The notes below the pieces were generated by a model. That model saw only the letters and a list, made by a program, of their open reading frames with translations. It made no database searches and was not told the origin of the DNA. Below, one piece after another: positions 24,614 to 35,057 of a DNA stretch of 64,000 bases (position 1 is its first letter; every line of letters begins with the position of its first letter). The translations under genes were made by a program, and so were the position numbers. The DNA comes from Xenosphaeropsis pyriputrescens (taxonomy: Eukaryota > Ascomycota > Leotiomycetes > Phacidiales > Phacidiaceae). The DNA lies in the NCBI GenBank assembly GCA_022609375.1, contig JAGKQE010000108.1:1-64000 (forward strand), written 5' to 3'.

Positions 24614-25505
24614 TCAAGATGTAGCCTGCTGAGCTCCCTTAACTGTATAATCCTTCAGGAAGTCTGGTTCATTCGACATCTCTTCCTTGACCTATATAGA
24701 ATGTGATTAGCAAGCAATCCAGTACTATGAAGCCATAACTACTTACAATATCAAGACCTCCAACCAATTCACCCCCAACCCACAATTGCGGGAACGTAGG
24801 CCAGTCTGCAAATTCCTTAAGCCCCTGTCGAACTTCATCATCGGCCAGAATGTTGAAGAAGCCATACTTGACTCCGTTTTCTCTCAGTAAGGCGACAAGC
24901 TGCCGGGAGAAACCGCACTGTGGAGCGCTCGGTGTACCCTTCATAAATAGCATCACAGGTGCTGCCTTGACAAGTTCAGTCAATCTCTTGTGCAGATCCT
25001 CCTTCTGTTGCTCCATCTCACCCGCTGAATATTGTGGTGCCGTTGCAGCATCGTTGACATCTGGCGCATAGCTGCTCAAGTCCTTGGCCGGAGTAGCTGT
25101 CTCTCTTGGAGTCACCTTTTGCAGTGGGGGTAACTGACTCGCTCCATTTGTGTTGGTGAAGCTTCTGGCATGCTTTTCGATGGCAGTCCGGACCTTGGTC
25201 GCATCGCTACCGCTGACAGTTTCGAGAACCTGCTGACTTCGGACGAGCGCGAGAAATGGTACAGCGGTCACGTCGTAAGATTCGCTGATATCAGGGAGCT
25301 CCTCGGCATTGATAGAGATCCAGGAGGTGCTGAGTGGCTGAGTGACGGGGTAGGACGAAGCAAGTGTTTGCAGCACGGTGGCCATTTGAGCGCATGGTGC
25401 AGCCCACGGGGTATGGAAGGAGAGAACCAGGAGAGTGCTTGGTGGGAGAGCGGCGACATGGCCGTCGAATTCGGCCTGGGTGGTGAGTTCGTGGACAGTC
25501 GACAT
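24614..25505 (-). CDS. GRX4: Monothiol glutaredoxin Grx3/Grx4 type (CGFS)
   Basis: Predicted 278 residues. Exons 25505-24747 and 24691-24614, in phase. This cytosolic/nuclear protein binds a [2Fe-2S] cluster with glutathione and passes iron status to transcription factors. Domain order is an N-terminal thioredoxin-like domain (residues 4-115) with WAAPC in place of the usual WCGPC, so only one active-site Cys remains (C38). A low-complexity linker follows, then a PICOT-type glutaredoxin domain (about 168-270) with KGTPSAPQCGFS, CGFS at 197-200, and the WPTFPQLWVGGELVGG block. This layout is the standard multidomain monothiol glutaredoxin. The start was chosen at MSTVHELT. The frame runs open further upstream but is Arg-repeat-rich and lies in the trinucleotide-repeat 5' region. 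Confidence 0.93.
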
Positions 25506-25669
25506 GGTGCGGGGTGAACGTGAGAAGTAGTGGGGGGAGGCGAGGTGGGGGGAGGAGGGGAGGGGAGTGGAAAGTGAAGCGACAAGTATGTCGGTTTTGT
25601 TTTGATTTGTTGACAGGAATCCGGAGAATACAACGGAGCAGTGGCTTGAGACGTTGATCGTCGATAATC

Positions 25670-25716
25670 GTCTTCGTCGTCTTCGTCGTCTTCGTCGTCG
25701 TCTTTGTCGTCGTCGT
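25670..25716 (+). repeat. (TCG/TCT)n trinucleotide repeat
   Basis: An imperfect TCGTCT repeat about 170 bp upstream of the GRX4 start, probably in its 5' UTR or promoter. Read on the minus strand it is a purine-rich GAC/GAA run. Confidence 0.8.
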
Positions 25717-27442
25717 ATGAGTCTGTGGAATTGTTGATAGGAAGGGAAGTGGTTGTGGAGGGCGTTGATGTGGTTCTTTTTTCCCTTTTCTATCCTTGTC
25801 CCTGTTCCCTTTTCCTTTTTGTTCTGCTCTTTTCTTTCGAGTTGCAACAGATTACGAGTGCTGAGCGTCACATAAATCTCGAACAATTCGTCATTGGCGG
25901 CCGACTAGAAGCAGATCACGTGGCAGGAGTGCTTGTGACCCTTCGGTCGGCATCGGAGGGCAATTCGCAAGCACCAGGTCGGCCGAGGGACTTATGATAA
26001 AGAAGGGATTACATATTCTCGGAATCTATAGGTACACCTGCATTCACAGGATTTGTACGAGGACATGTATATACAGCGTACAAGTAAGGTAATTTATTAT
26101 TATCTCAATCTATTCATAAAACAATATGTAGGCAGGGAGGTATTTATTGCTTATCCACAATAATGGAATTTCTAAGCGCTCATCACCAAAGGATCAACGT
26201 CGTTGCTTGTTCAGACGAGGCCAATAACAGGGCGCACATATATACTCCATTGTTGTTACACCGGTAGAGGCCGATGAACCTGACCCGCAGTAAAGTCAAG
26301 AGTACATAATTAAGTATTTACGGAGGACTCCTTCATCAAATCATTTATTCACTTATACATTCATTCGATGTTGCATTGGTCTCGGAGACAAACAAGAACA
26401 AGAACAAGGTCAAGGTCAAGAATATGCTTGAAGTATATTCACCTCGACCCTACTACTTACTTAGAGTATGTGAATATATATATGAATGGCCTTGAGTAAC
26501 AGTCCAATCGGCGGAGACAGAAATCTAAGATGGAATCCTCACAATAGTAGATAGAGTATTGACCTCAAGTGCTTCATAACTCCTATCCATACCTGCCTAA
26601 GGACCTACGTATATGCAACCAGTACTCGATAAATTAAACCTTTTCTATCTTGAGAAGAAAAGGAGGGGGAAAAGAAGGGAAAAGTGACAGAAAGAAAGGA
26701 AAAGAAGAGTTTAAAATAAATACGAGAGGTGATATGATAATACTTAGTAAGTACAGTAGGTGCAGAGAGAGGTGAGGTGGTGTTAGTTGGAAACGTGCAA
26801 GGGACTAATATTAGTATAGGTGACAAGTGAAGTTTCTCGGAAAGGTTGGACCGAGAAAGAGTACATAATACTTGATTACTCGAAGGTATGTAATACAAGT
26901 ATATGTATACATAGTAGATATATACTATGCAGGCAAATACTTAAGTACCTATGTACCTATGTACCCATGTACCAAGTTCTCCGGTCTGATCTCTTTTTGG
27001 AAATATTAATTAAATGCACATAGAGTAAGTTGTACACCTATACATACCTGTACTGTGTGCATATTGCGATAGTCATGCGAAACTAGGGTTGTGTGGCTTA
27101 GTTATTACAGTGGCTCAGCCTGCAAGATTCAGCTTTTAGATACAAATTGGAGGAGAGTAAGGCCACAAGCATAGCCACTCATTATATGCACATACATACT
27201 GCTGGTGTTGTAGAGTATTATGTATATATGATGATCATCAACGAAACGAAACAACAAAAATCAGTCGAAAATGAAACAGACATGCATTACAATTGTACTT
27301 ACTTATGTACTCATGTTCTTGGGGGATTCAAGGATGAAGACAAGACTTGTATAAGATAGGTAAAGGAATGCACCAGCTACCTACCTAGGTACCTAGATAG
27401 TTCTCTTGAAGTGTATACTTAGACATTGAATGGTTCATCGGT

Positions 27443-27472
27443 ATCAACATCAACATCAACATCAACATCAAC
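27443..27472 (+). repeat. (ATCAAC)5 microsatellite
   Basis: Five perfect copies of ATCAAC in the GRX4/CYSTM spacer. Confidence 0.85.
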
Positions 27473-27810
27473 TATTATCTTGAATCTGAATCCAAATCTG
27501 AATCCATATCAGGAACAGAAAGAGAAAGGATCTTCCTCTTCTTTTATTTTATGTACATAACTATTACAAGTACAAGTGACTCCACCCTACAGCGCAAAGG
27601 CCAGACCCCAGCCAAGTTCAATTAAAGGCCAAGCCCACTCCTCTAACCTCTCACCTTCCCTGCACCTGCACCTGCACAGGCACAGGCACAGCGTGTGACA
27701 CCACCCAGCACACGTAAGTGTATACTATGTACTATGTACGTACAGTATGTACAAGTACCTAATAGCACCATATTAGACGTTGTATCCATCATTCCAGTTC
27801 ATCCCAGACC

Positions 27811-27865
27811 CAGACAGAGAGAGAGACAGAGGCAGAGACACAGACACAGACACAGACACAGACAC
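27811..27865 (+). repeat. (CAGACA)n / (GA)n microsatellite
   Basis: A purine-rich repeat that grades from GAGA into CAGACA units, about 320-370 bp before the CYSTM-like start codon. Confidence 0.8.
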
Positions 27866-28035
27866 CTACCTACCTTACTTCACTCACCTCGCCTTGCCTT
27901 ACTCTTCGCATTTCTTCCTTTGATCAACCATCGTCTCTCTCCATTACAACACTACTTTCACTTCACAGACTTCATATATCCTCCGCCAAGACATAAACCC
28001 GTCTTTCCTAACCACATCATCTTCTCTACCACACA

Positions 28036-28062
28036 ATCATCATCATCATCATCATCATCATC
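28036..28062 (+). repeat. (ATC)9 microsatellite
   Basis: A perfect ATC trinucleotide run followed by CAACAA, about 120 bp upstream of the CYSTM-like start codon. Confidence 0.85.
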
Positions 28063-28182
28063 AACAACAAAAAAGAAAGAAAGGTTTGCCACCACACACA
28101 CACACCCCTCCCCCCCTCTCCTCCTTCATTGTTGGTAGAACCTTCAGTCAAATGCTAATACTCCCTTCTGCCAGACTTCAAT

Positions 28183-28617
28183 ATGAGTTCGCAACAATAC
28201 TACGGAGCTCCACCACCACAGGGACAATATGGTCCTCCACCGGGACAGGGTGGTTATCCACAGCAGCCTCAGCAGGTAAGTGAACATTCCTAACTTGTCC
28301 AACGCCGTCAACATTGTAGCCAACTCTCTTCGCCAGGCCTATGGCCCACCACAGGGAGGATACTACCCACCACAGCAGCAGGTAAGTCGCAATAATGCTT
28401 ATCACCAAACCATATGCAATTGCACTAGTTGACACCGTGCCTGTAGCAAATGAACTACCCTCCACCGGGCCAGCAACAGTACGACCAGCAGCCACGCAGA
28501 AGCGGCGGTGGTGGAGGTGGAGGTTGCCTCACTGCCTGTCTCGCCGCCCTTTGCTGTTGCTGCGTTGCTGAGGAAGGATGCGAAGCCTGCGCCGAATGTG
28601 CCGAGTGCTGTTGTTAA
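28183..28617 (+). CDS. Small CYSTM-like Cys-rich C-terminal protein
   Basis: Predicted 102 residues. Exons 28183-28275, 28337-28381, 28447-28617, all in phase, with clear GTAAGT donors. The first 70 residues are Gln/Pro/Tyr/Gly repeats (YGPPPGQG, YYPPQQQ). Then come a Gly run and a C-terminal block CLTACLAALCCCC followed by a Cys/Glu/Ala tail. This fits the CYSTM (cysteine-rich transmembrane module) families of small tail-anchored stress proteins, whose Cys cluster sits at the membrane and may be palmitoylated. The tail after the Cys run is unusually Cys/Glu-rich here. No enzyme domain is present. The exons fall at repeat boundaries, which suggests growth by exon-repeat change. Confidence 0.82.
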
Positions 28618-29312
28618 GCGCTGTTTACTTGGAGAGTGGATCGCGAGACGGGCGATATATGGGATGGTGATGAGGGGGGCTGCTGAGCATAATGAGGAAG
28701 CAAGGACACAATGCGCGACACGAGAACAATTTTCTTTTTCTCTCTCTTCTGATTTCGGGATTTCCTTTCATGCGCTACGGCCTTGGGATTCTACCTGTAC
28801 ACTGCTTTCGCTCTGTTACGTCTGGGAAGGGGCAATCTGTTTCTAGGTAGAACAACCTGCCGACTACCCTTTGCACTCATAAGAAAAGTTTATGTGCATT
28901 GGTTTCTAATAAACGAGATGTGTTCATTATCGAGCGGGCCTGTGTGCATATGTGAACGGAGGAGTGTGGGTATCACATCAACCAGCCAACGCAGCGCAAC
29001 TTGACTGTTTATCATTTTCAATCAGACTCCTTGGGATCTGGAAGGACATCCAAAGGCCATATTCCTGGAGAAGAGGAGCCGCCATAGGCACGAGCCTATA
29101 AGACTGCCATTCCGACCAATACCCGTGTATATCACGTATCTAGATGTTTGAGCTTGGTAGCATGATAGATGTCAGATGTCGCGGAATGAGCTGTAGATCC
29201 GAGAAATCGTTTTTATGAAGGAAAAGCACTGTGCTGCCCCAGGGACATTAAATGAATGTGATGACTAGCTTTTCTTTCACTGCGTTGCTGGAATACCAAA
29301 TTTGACAATGCG
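28618..29312. other. Spacer between convergent CYSTM-like gene and GPI15
   Basis: 695 bp between convergent genes, presumably 3' UTRs. Nothing else supported. Confidence 0.5.
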
Positions 29313-30011
29313 TTATCCACCAACCTTCTGAGGTTCGAAGAGACAACCTCGACTTCCTCTCCATACCTTCTCCACAATGCTTCGTCGGGGCAACAGTCTG
29401 GGGAAAACACCAACGACCTCTTCCTCGCCCTTCACCAACACAACAAGGTAATATCTGACCTCAAACCCCCTAAACGCTTCGTTGACGAGTATGTCTTGGA
29501 TCTTTTCCGTAGGTATAAAGCGTGTGGATGTCGTGGAGAGATAGGTACTAGGCGTGGAGGAGACCTGAATACCCAGACCCCTGAGCACCAAGAGCGTCTC
29601 TGTCGTATGTGGGCGTCCCAGGAGTAGAAATGCACCGAAGCCCGCCATTGTTACCAGCAAGGGAAGCGGCAGTGCGTGTGCGAGGCGCTGTGCTATTTGC
29701 CCGAGCACAGAGGTATGGGCAAGGGTAATCGTATACCATATGTTCTCGTTGGTGAAGAATGCTGGGGCTGACATGACTTGTGACTCAGAAATCACCAAAG
29801 AGGTTGGAGTAAATCGCGTGAAAAGAGTGCTCGACGTCCATTTGGAGTAGATGATCAGAACGAGGAAGAGGCCGATGAGGATGCGCAGGATATGGGAGGA
29901 GTAGAGTAAGAGTCGCAGAGGCAAGGTGAGTACAGGCGAAGTTGTGACTGTATACTCGATGGTTGTAGGCGAGGGTCGCCGAACTAGGAGGTACGGCGCT
30001 GTGGTCAGCAT
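29313..30011 (-). CDS. GPI15: GPI-GlcNAc transferase complex subunit Gpi15/PIG-H
   Basis: Predicted 232 residues in one exon. It is part of the ER complex that adds GlcNAc to phosphatidylinositol, the first step of GPI anchor synthesis. Two hydrophobic segments, about 36-57 and 114-132, form the membrane hairpin. The PIG-H domain follows, with LLVLRGLGIQV (141-150), FIPTEKIQDILVNEAFRGF (165-183) and LLPRRSIVEKVWRGSRG (206-222), a typical PIG-H ending. The start is the ATG at 30011. The longer open frame upstream starts with TTG and reads as non-conserved sequence. No intron is needed. Confidence 0.9.
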   Translation of the reverse strand: MLTTAPYLLVRRPSPTTIEYTVTTSPVLTLPLRLLLYSSHILRILIGLFLVLIIYSKWTSSTLFTRFTPTSLVISESQVMSAPAFFTNENIWYTITLAHTSVLGQIAQRLAHALPLPLLVTMAGFGAFLLLGRPHTTETLLVLRGLGIQVSSTPSTYLSTTSTRFIPTEKIQDILVNEAFRGFEVRYYLVVLVKGEEEVVGVFPRLLPRRSIVEKVWRGSRGCLFEPQKVGG

Positions 30012-30379
30012 GATGCCATTCTTGTTGTCATCGTGTTTCTTGGGTAGGTAGTATTTTGTCGTCAGAAAAGTGCGAGAGGTCGCGAGGTTGAGAAACCGAA
30101 GCAATTGGGACCGATGTCAATGCCTTATCGATAAGAGGAATTTGTTCGTTCGATTGCTTACCTACCTAGGTACCTAGGTAGACTTGAGCCTGTTGATGGC
30201 CAATGAACTCTAAAAAAATTGCACTTCATTTGGTCTTATAATTGGTTATTGTGGATGTGATCTTGTGGGTTTTGAGCGCAGAAATTTTGAACCTATTGCA
30301 TAAGTTGACTGGTAGGCAAACTCTCCTCATGTCTATTTGGCCTTAAGATACCAATATGTGCCCTCCACTGCTCATCTAC
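30012..30379. other. Short spacer GPI15 / HUB1-like, with AGGTA palindrome
   Basis: 368 bp. It contains a TACCTAGGTACCTAGGTA palindromic block at about 30163-30180, in the GPI15 promoter. No ORF. Confidence 0.5.
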
Positions 30380-31030
30380 CTAATCTCCGGTGTCCACTTC
30401 CAAATCCAACTGTACACCATTACTTACTCCATAATCTTCCAGAGTCAACTGGTCTTTGAAAGGTCTTTCACCCTGTCTCTTCAGCAGGATCTCGTGGGGT
30501 TCGCGACCGATTCTTGCAGCAACTTGGGCCTTGAATAGTTTGATGGGATCCGATGCGAGACAAGGAATTGCAGCTTTCGTACCCAGTCTATCGTTGACAT
30601 GCACAATAATCATGGGCTCATTAGAAGCCGCCACTGTTGCCAAAGGCTGTGCTGCTGGCCTCTCTGGTGGCTTGTCTGTACTGGCTGATGCTTTCGAAGT
30701 CTTTGATGGGAACTTTGTAGATGACCCGAACTTGTCTGCAATTCCAAATTTGCCCTCCACATCTACACCACTTCCAGAGGCATTCTCTCGTCTTCGTGGC
30801 GATGGCGATCGTTTTCTGTAACCGCGCTCGAGTCTCTTCTCGCCACCATCACGCTCATCTAGGACTTCCTTGCGCTTCTCTTTCCATTTGAAGCCTCCGT
30901 TGCCTCGAGGTCTATCGCGATCGCGGCGTGGTCGGTCGCTTTCTTGTCGGCGGGGAGAACGACTTTGACGATGAGATCTTTCCTCTCGTGATGATTGAGG
31001 AGAACGCGACCGTGACCTTGAAAGTGGCAT
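30380..31030 (-). CDS. HUB1: HUB1/UBL5-like ubiquitin-fold protein with RS-rich N-terminal extension
   Basis: Predicted 216 residues in one exon. Residues 140-212 match the Hub1/UBL5 fold, with VNDRLGTKAAIPC at the start, an ILLKRQGERPFKDQLTLEDYG segment, and LDLEV at the end. Hub1 binds spliceosomal HIND motifs (Snu66, Prp38) without conjugation and modulates splice-site choice. Here the fold follows about 139 residues rich in Arg/Ser/Asp (RSRSRSPQSS, RKRSPSPRR), like an SR protein. The usual di-tyrosine end of Hub1 is missing; the protein ends in DTGD. An in-frame ATG at 31081 would add 17 residues. I prefer 31030 because A is at -3 and the RS region begins there. Role in splicing is inferred from family. 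Confidence 0.82.
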   Translation of the reverse strand: MPLSRSRSRSPQSSREERSHRQSRSPRRQESDRPRRDRDRPRGNGGFKWKEKRKEVLDERDGGEKRLERGYRKRSPSPRRRENASGSGVDVEGKFGIADKFGSSTKFPSKTSKASASTDKPPERPAAQPLATVAASNEPMIIVHVNDRLGTKAAIPCLASDPIKLFKAQVAARIGREPHEILLKRQGERPFKDQLTLEDYGVSNGVQLDLEVDTGD

Positions 31031-31669
31031 TTTGAAGGTGACGCTGTTTTGTGTGGTCATTCGTAGTCCAGTGTGGAGCATGAACTGTAAGGCTGCAAGC
31101 CGAGCTTTTAAACTGGTAGCTCAGGGTCTCGTCTCGCCTGAGCCTCTCAACGTCACAGATACCCCAAAATCGGCATAATGGTCAATTAAGGTTTATCGGT
31201 TCTACAATTTTGGATCAGAAGCAAACGAGTCGAAGTCCATCCGTATTTACTGCGAGGACCAAGAGAAGTATATCTCCTTCGTTTTAAGTAAAAGAGGTGT
31301 AAAAGATGATCATGAAGAACCCCATAATTATCGGCGCGAGAATTAACATTCCTTCCACGGATTCGCGAATTGAATAACAACTACTTTTCTGATTTGTCTT
31401 TCATGTTATCTAAATACCTGGATTATCAAGGTTGGTGATTATCCAAATCCCAACGCACCGAGCTATCAATTCGATAGTCGATTGACTAAGCATGAAGCCT
31501 TTCTGTCAGTACCTCATCGACATGGTCATCCTTCTTTCAATACCCTCCTGATCTGGGAAATCCACAGACCTAGTAATAAGGATCAAGTACTCAGGCTATT
31601 GAAGGCTATCTTCAGGATATATGCACTTGAATAACTGAAGATTGTGTGAACACTTCACCATTTGGCTTC
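31031..31669. other. Spacer between HUB1-like gene and SPB4
   Basis: 639 bp between tandem minus-strand genes: HUB1-like promoter and SPB4 3' UTR. Nothing else supported. Confidence 0.5.
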
Positions 31670-33585
31670 TCAGTCAAATCCCTCAAATTCTTCCTCATCA
31701 ACGTTGAGCTTCTTCCTCTTGACCTCTTCAATCAGGCGTTGGACCTCCTTCTCCTCTTCAAGCTCAGCAGGAGTCAGTTTCTCCAATCGCTCAGCTTCCC
31801 TCTTACGCTTTTTCTTCTCCCTTCTCTCCTCTTTAACATCATGCTTCTCCTGCTTATGACTCCAAGCTTCTCTCTCTTTCTTCTTACGAAGCTGCTCTTC
31901 GCTTGGGACATATGGTGCGGCCTTCCTGGCCTCTTCTAAAGCTACAAATCTTGCCTTCTCTCTGATTTTGTCCTTGTACGCGTAGCTGGAAAGATCCAAT
32001 TTCACACCTAGTGTCTTGTCGCCATCCCACTTTTTAAGTTCTGGCATTTTTGGCAGTCGAACTAATCCCCACGCATTTCCCAACTCAGTCCAGTCCAGAT
32101 CTGTTATCCGAAATATGCTGCTGGCTTGGTGTTTAGAATAAGCCTTGACCCAGCTAACGAACGCTCGCTGGCCCTTATCGTAAAGAGCACGATCTTGTAA
32201 AACTTCAGTTCGCATTTTCTTGGTGACTTCCTTGGCTTCGAGATCTGTAACTTCAACCAGTGGTTTCTGTAGTGGTGCGATAGGTGTCTTCCGAACTTCC
32301 AAAAAGGGAATATAATCCTCTTCACGCCCGGGCTGAAGGAATATGACACTCAAGCCCTTTCTACCGGCGCGGCCAGCTCGACCGCATCTATGAAGGAAAA
32401 CCTTTGGATCAGACGGCGGGTCGATCTGTACGACGAGATCAACTTGAGGAATATCGAGTCCACGCGCGGCCACGTCGGTGGTGAGAAGGATTATAGGAGA
32501 CACGGCAGCTATGTACTTGGCAAAGTTTCGTTGACGGACATTTGGCGGATGTTTTCCGTGTAAAGGAATCAAAGAGAAGTTGTTTGGAAGAAGCATAGAC
32601 AAGACGTGCTGGAAGTAGTCGACTGCAGCGCAAGTTGATAAATACATGATGGTCTTTTGCGGAGTAGGATCGAGCTGGGACAGGAGAGAAAGCAAAGCTG
32701 GAAATTTATGGCTTGGTGGAGTCAACATGTATGACATTTGTAAGCTTGCCGGCGTGCGTTTATCGTCTCCATTAGCGCTCTTGACCTTGACGGCAATCTT
32801 GACAGGATTCCTTAGTCCTACTCGGACGATCTCTCCAACGGCTTCGCTCACGCTAGCACTGAAAAGTCCAGTTCTTCTCTGCTTTGGCAGGCGAGCAAGG
32901 ATTTTTTGTAGGTCATCTTTGAAACCCAGATCAAGAAGTCTATCCGCCTCATCGAGGACCAGAACTTCGAAGGACGATTGTGGGCAGTGTACGTGGGGCG
33001 AAGAAAGAAGTTCAAGTAATCTTCCCGGCGTCGAGATTAAAAGGTTAGGGCTATTTTTCAAAAAATTGCTGAGATCCTGTGCTGGGGTTGTCGTTCCTCC
33101 CAGTAGCAATTGAGGAACCACTCGTTGTATCGCAATGGTTGGTTTCTCTCCGTCCGCAAGGGATTTTAGCTCCGCTGTGGATGAGCTGTGAAAGGCTAAC
33201 AATGAAACAAGAACCGAATGTATCTGGGTTGCCAGTTCTCGAGTGGGTGATACAATAATAGCACCGACATGATGCTTTTTCAGAGGTTCCTCTAAGCGGA
33301 GAAGCTTTTCGACGACTGGGATGAGAAAGGATAACGTTTTACCACTGCCTGTGACAGCCTATAAAAATTATCAGCTATGTGAGAACATACAGAGGAGAGC
33401 GCGTTTAAATCTACCTCTACAACAACATCTTTATTGCCCAAAAAAAGTGGTATAGTTGAGGCCTGAACGGGCGTCATGCGCGCGAAACCCATGCTCGAGA
33501 TCGCATCGAGAATCCAATCTGCAAGTGACGGAGTGAGCGCATCCCATGCTCTTGGGTCTTTCGTAGGTGCTGCTTTGGGAGGCAT
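31670..33585 (-). CDS. SPB4: DEAD-box rRNA helicase Spb4 (DDX55)
   Basis: Predicted 619 residues. It is an ATP-dependent RNA helicase needed in the nucleolus for 60S subunit assembly. Exons 33585-33415 and 33358-31670, in phase. Motifs in order: Q-motif region FARMTPVQAS, motif I AVTGSGKT (58-65), PTRELA, TPGR, motif II DEAD (193-196), motif III as SAS rather than SAT, TTDVAARGLDIPQ, and HRCGRAGRAGRKG. The C-terminal extension contains the Spb4-type DUF4217 region and a charged Lys/Glu tail. The N-terminal ALTPSLADWILDAISSMGF is characteristic of Spb4 rather than Dbp10 or Has1. Confidence 0.95.
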
Positions 33586-33835
33586 TTTGTAGTGTATGCG
33601 AGCCTTCTTGTGGTGGAAAAAGAAAGTGAAGGTGTCTCCTTCGCACGACGACGAGGCTTAAGGTAGGAAATAATAATTCGGAAATTCCAGACCGAGCGCT
33701 CATAGAGGGAAATAAATGATTATCTCCACGTGATTCTTATCTTAGCCGCGACCTGTCCGTGCTCGGCCGAGCGATCAGGCCCGACAATCCGGTAACCCGG
33801 AGACGGCTCCCGGGTGTGGACAGTCAGGTAGGTAG

Positions 33836-34480
33836 GTACCTATGTATATATGTATATATGTACATAGGTATATTCATCTATATTTATTGATTATACTTTA
33901 TAGTATTAGAAACATGTTATATTGTATAGTTAATATATCTCGCTATATAGAAGAATATTAGGATCAATATAATAGAAGTATAATAAATATATAATTTATA
34001 GAAAAGAGGCTAAAGTATCTTACCTACCTTATTTAACTTAGCTAACTAATTAATCTCCTAGAGATAAGATATAGCTAGTTGTTATCCAAGGGCCTATAAT
34101 AGATATATAGGCAAGTTTAGTATATATATACCTTGTCTCTATAAATAATATTAAAATAAACAACAAAAATAAACAATAATTAAAATCCAAAGTAAAATCA
34201 AAGTTAAGAATATAAAAACAAAGTAGAGTTAATACTTTCTTATAAACTAGTAGACTAGTAGTATCTTAAGAGCAAAGGTACCTATATAGCTAATAATATA
34301 TATATATATACTATATATATACTATCTTACCTACTTAGTGTTAAGTAAAGTAGTAAACAAAATAATACTTATTCTTGTTCTTATTCTTATTTGATTCTTG
34401 TATAATTAAGGCAGAGTAATACATATTAGTATATACATAGGTACTACTTAGGTAATTGAATTAATTGCCTAGGTATTTGA
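33836..34480. repeat. TA-rich block, probable RIP-decayed repeat
   Basis: About 645 bp of mostly A/T with TATATA runs, unlike both flanks. There is no coding signal and no recognisable transposon motif. Composition alone suggests decayed repeat; a low-complexity promoter is the alternative. Confidence 0.45.
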
Positions 34481-34500
34481 TTTATCCATCTGTCAAACAT

Positions 34501-34527
34501 CCCGGTCCCGGTCCCGGTCCCGGTCCC
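34501..34527 (+). repeat. (CCCGGT)n tandem run, G-quadruplex candidate on the minus strand
   Basis: Four CCCGGT copies plus a final CCC give five CCC runs with 3-base spacers. On the minus strand this is five GGG runs, enough for a G-quadruplex. It lies 531 bp upstream of the DGK1 start. Confidence 0.75.
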
Positions 34528-35057
34528 TCCCACTCGTCACTCACTCACAATGTGATCTCATGTGTATCATAAAGCACCGACCATTTCGCTCCCGGACTCG
34601 ACCAAAACATAAACTTTCTGTTTCTCGTATATTATTCCGTCCCTCGGTGCAGCTCATCACTCATCACCCATCACTCATCACGTATTTGTAGACAGGACCT
34701 TTTCACTTTTCACTCTCCCCTCCCCTCACCTCAGCCACGTCAGATCTCACAAACATCAAGATCACCTCCTACTATCACCGCTTCTGTCGTTCAGCTCAGC
34801 TCATCTCATTGGACGACAACGTTCGTCTTCCTTCTCTTTTCTCTAATTACTATGCAGTGCAGTTCAGCTCTGCACAAGACGCTCCGCTGGAGCCTTTAGT
34901 TATCAACAGGGCACTTCCCACGTCCGTCAACGCATCACGCACCTCGCGCAGAGACGACTATATATATTTTTCCTGTATACTATTCCGAACTGCAAATCTC
35001 GAGCGCCTAATATCGGGTGTCATTCCCTCTTTCACCTTACCTCTGTTCACTGTCGCA

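Larger units (their letters stand above)
25506..28182. promoter_or_regulatory. Long divergent intergenic region, GRX4 / CYSTM-like gene
   Basis: 2.7 kb with no supported gene. It is full of simple repeats (25670-25716, 27443-27472, 27811-27865, 28036-28062) and AGGTAC/TACCT motifs: a stepped run TACCTATG at about 26945-26975 and a palindromic block at 27378-27399. The length suggests a large, possibly environment-responsive promoter for one or both genes. Confidence 0.5.
33586..35057. other. Divergent spacer SPB4 / DGK1 with TA-rich relic block
   Basis: 1.47 kb. The centre, about 33836-34480, is very TA-rich with no ORF and many AGGTA/TACCT steps. It resembles the decayed sequence at 2508-2741 in composition. 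A GGTCCC tandem run follows at 34501-34527. The last 580 bp before 35058 is normal promoter-like sequence with CT-rich tracts. Confidence 0.55.

Noticed and set aside
25506..25886. Open extension upstream of GRX4 with an Arg run
   Set aside because: It is a translation of the trinucleotide repeat, and known Grx3/4 proteins start at the MSTVHELT position.
31031..31081. Earlier in-frame ATG of the HUB1-like gene
   Set aside because: Possible, but the added residues are not RS-like and the later ATG has the better context. Left as an alternative.
34809..35057. In-frame open extension upstream of DGK1
   Set aside because: It has no ATG and is not similar to any Dgk1 N-terminus. It is most likely 5' leader.
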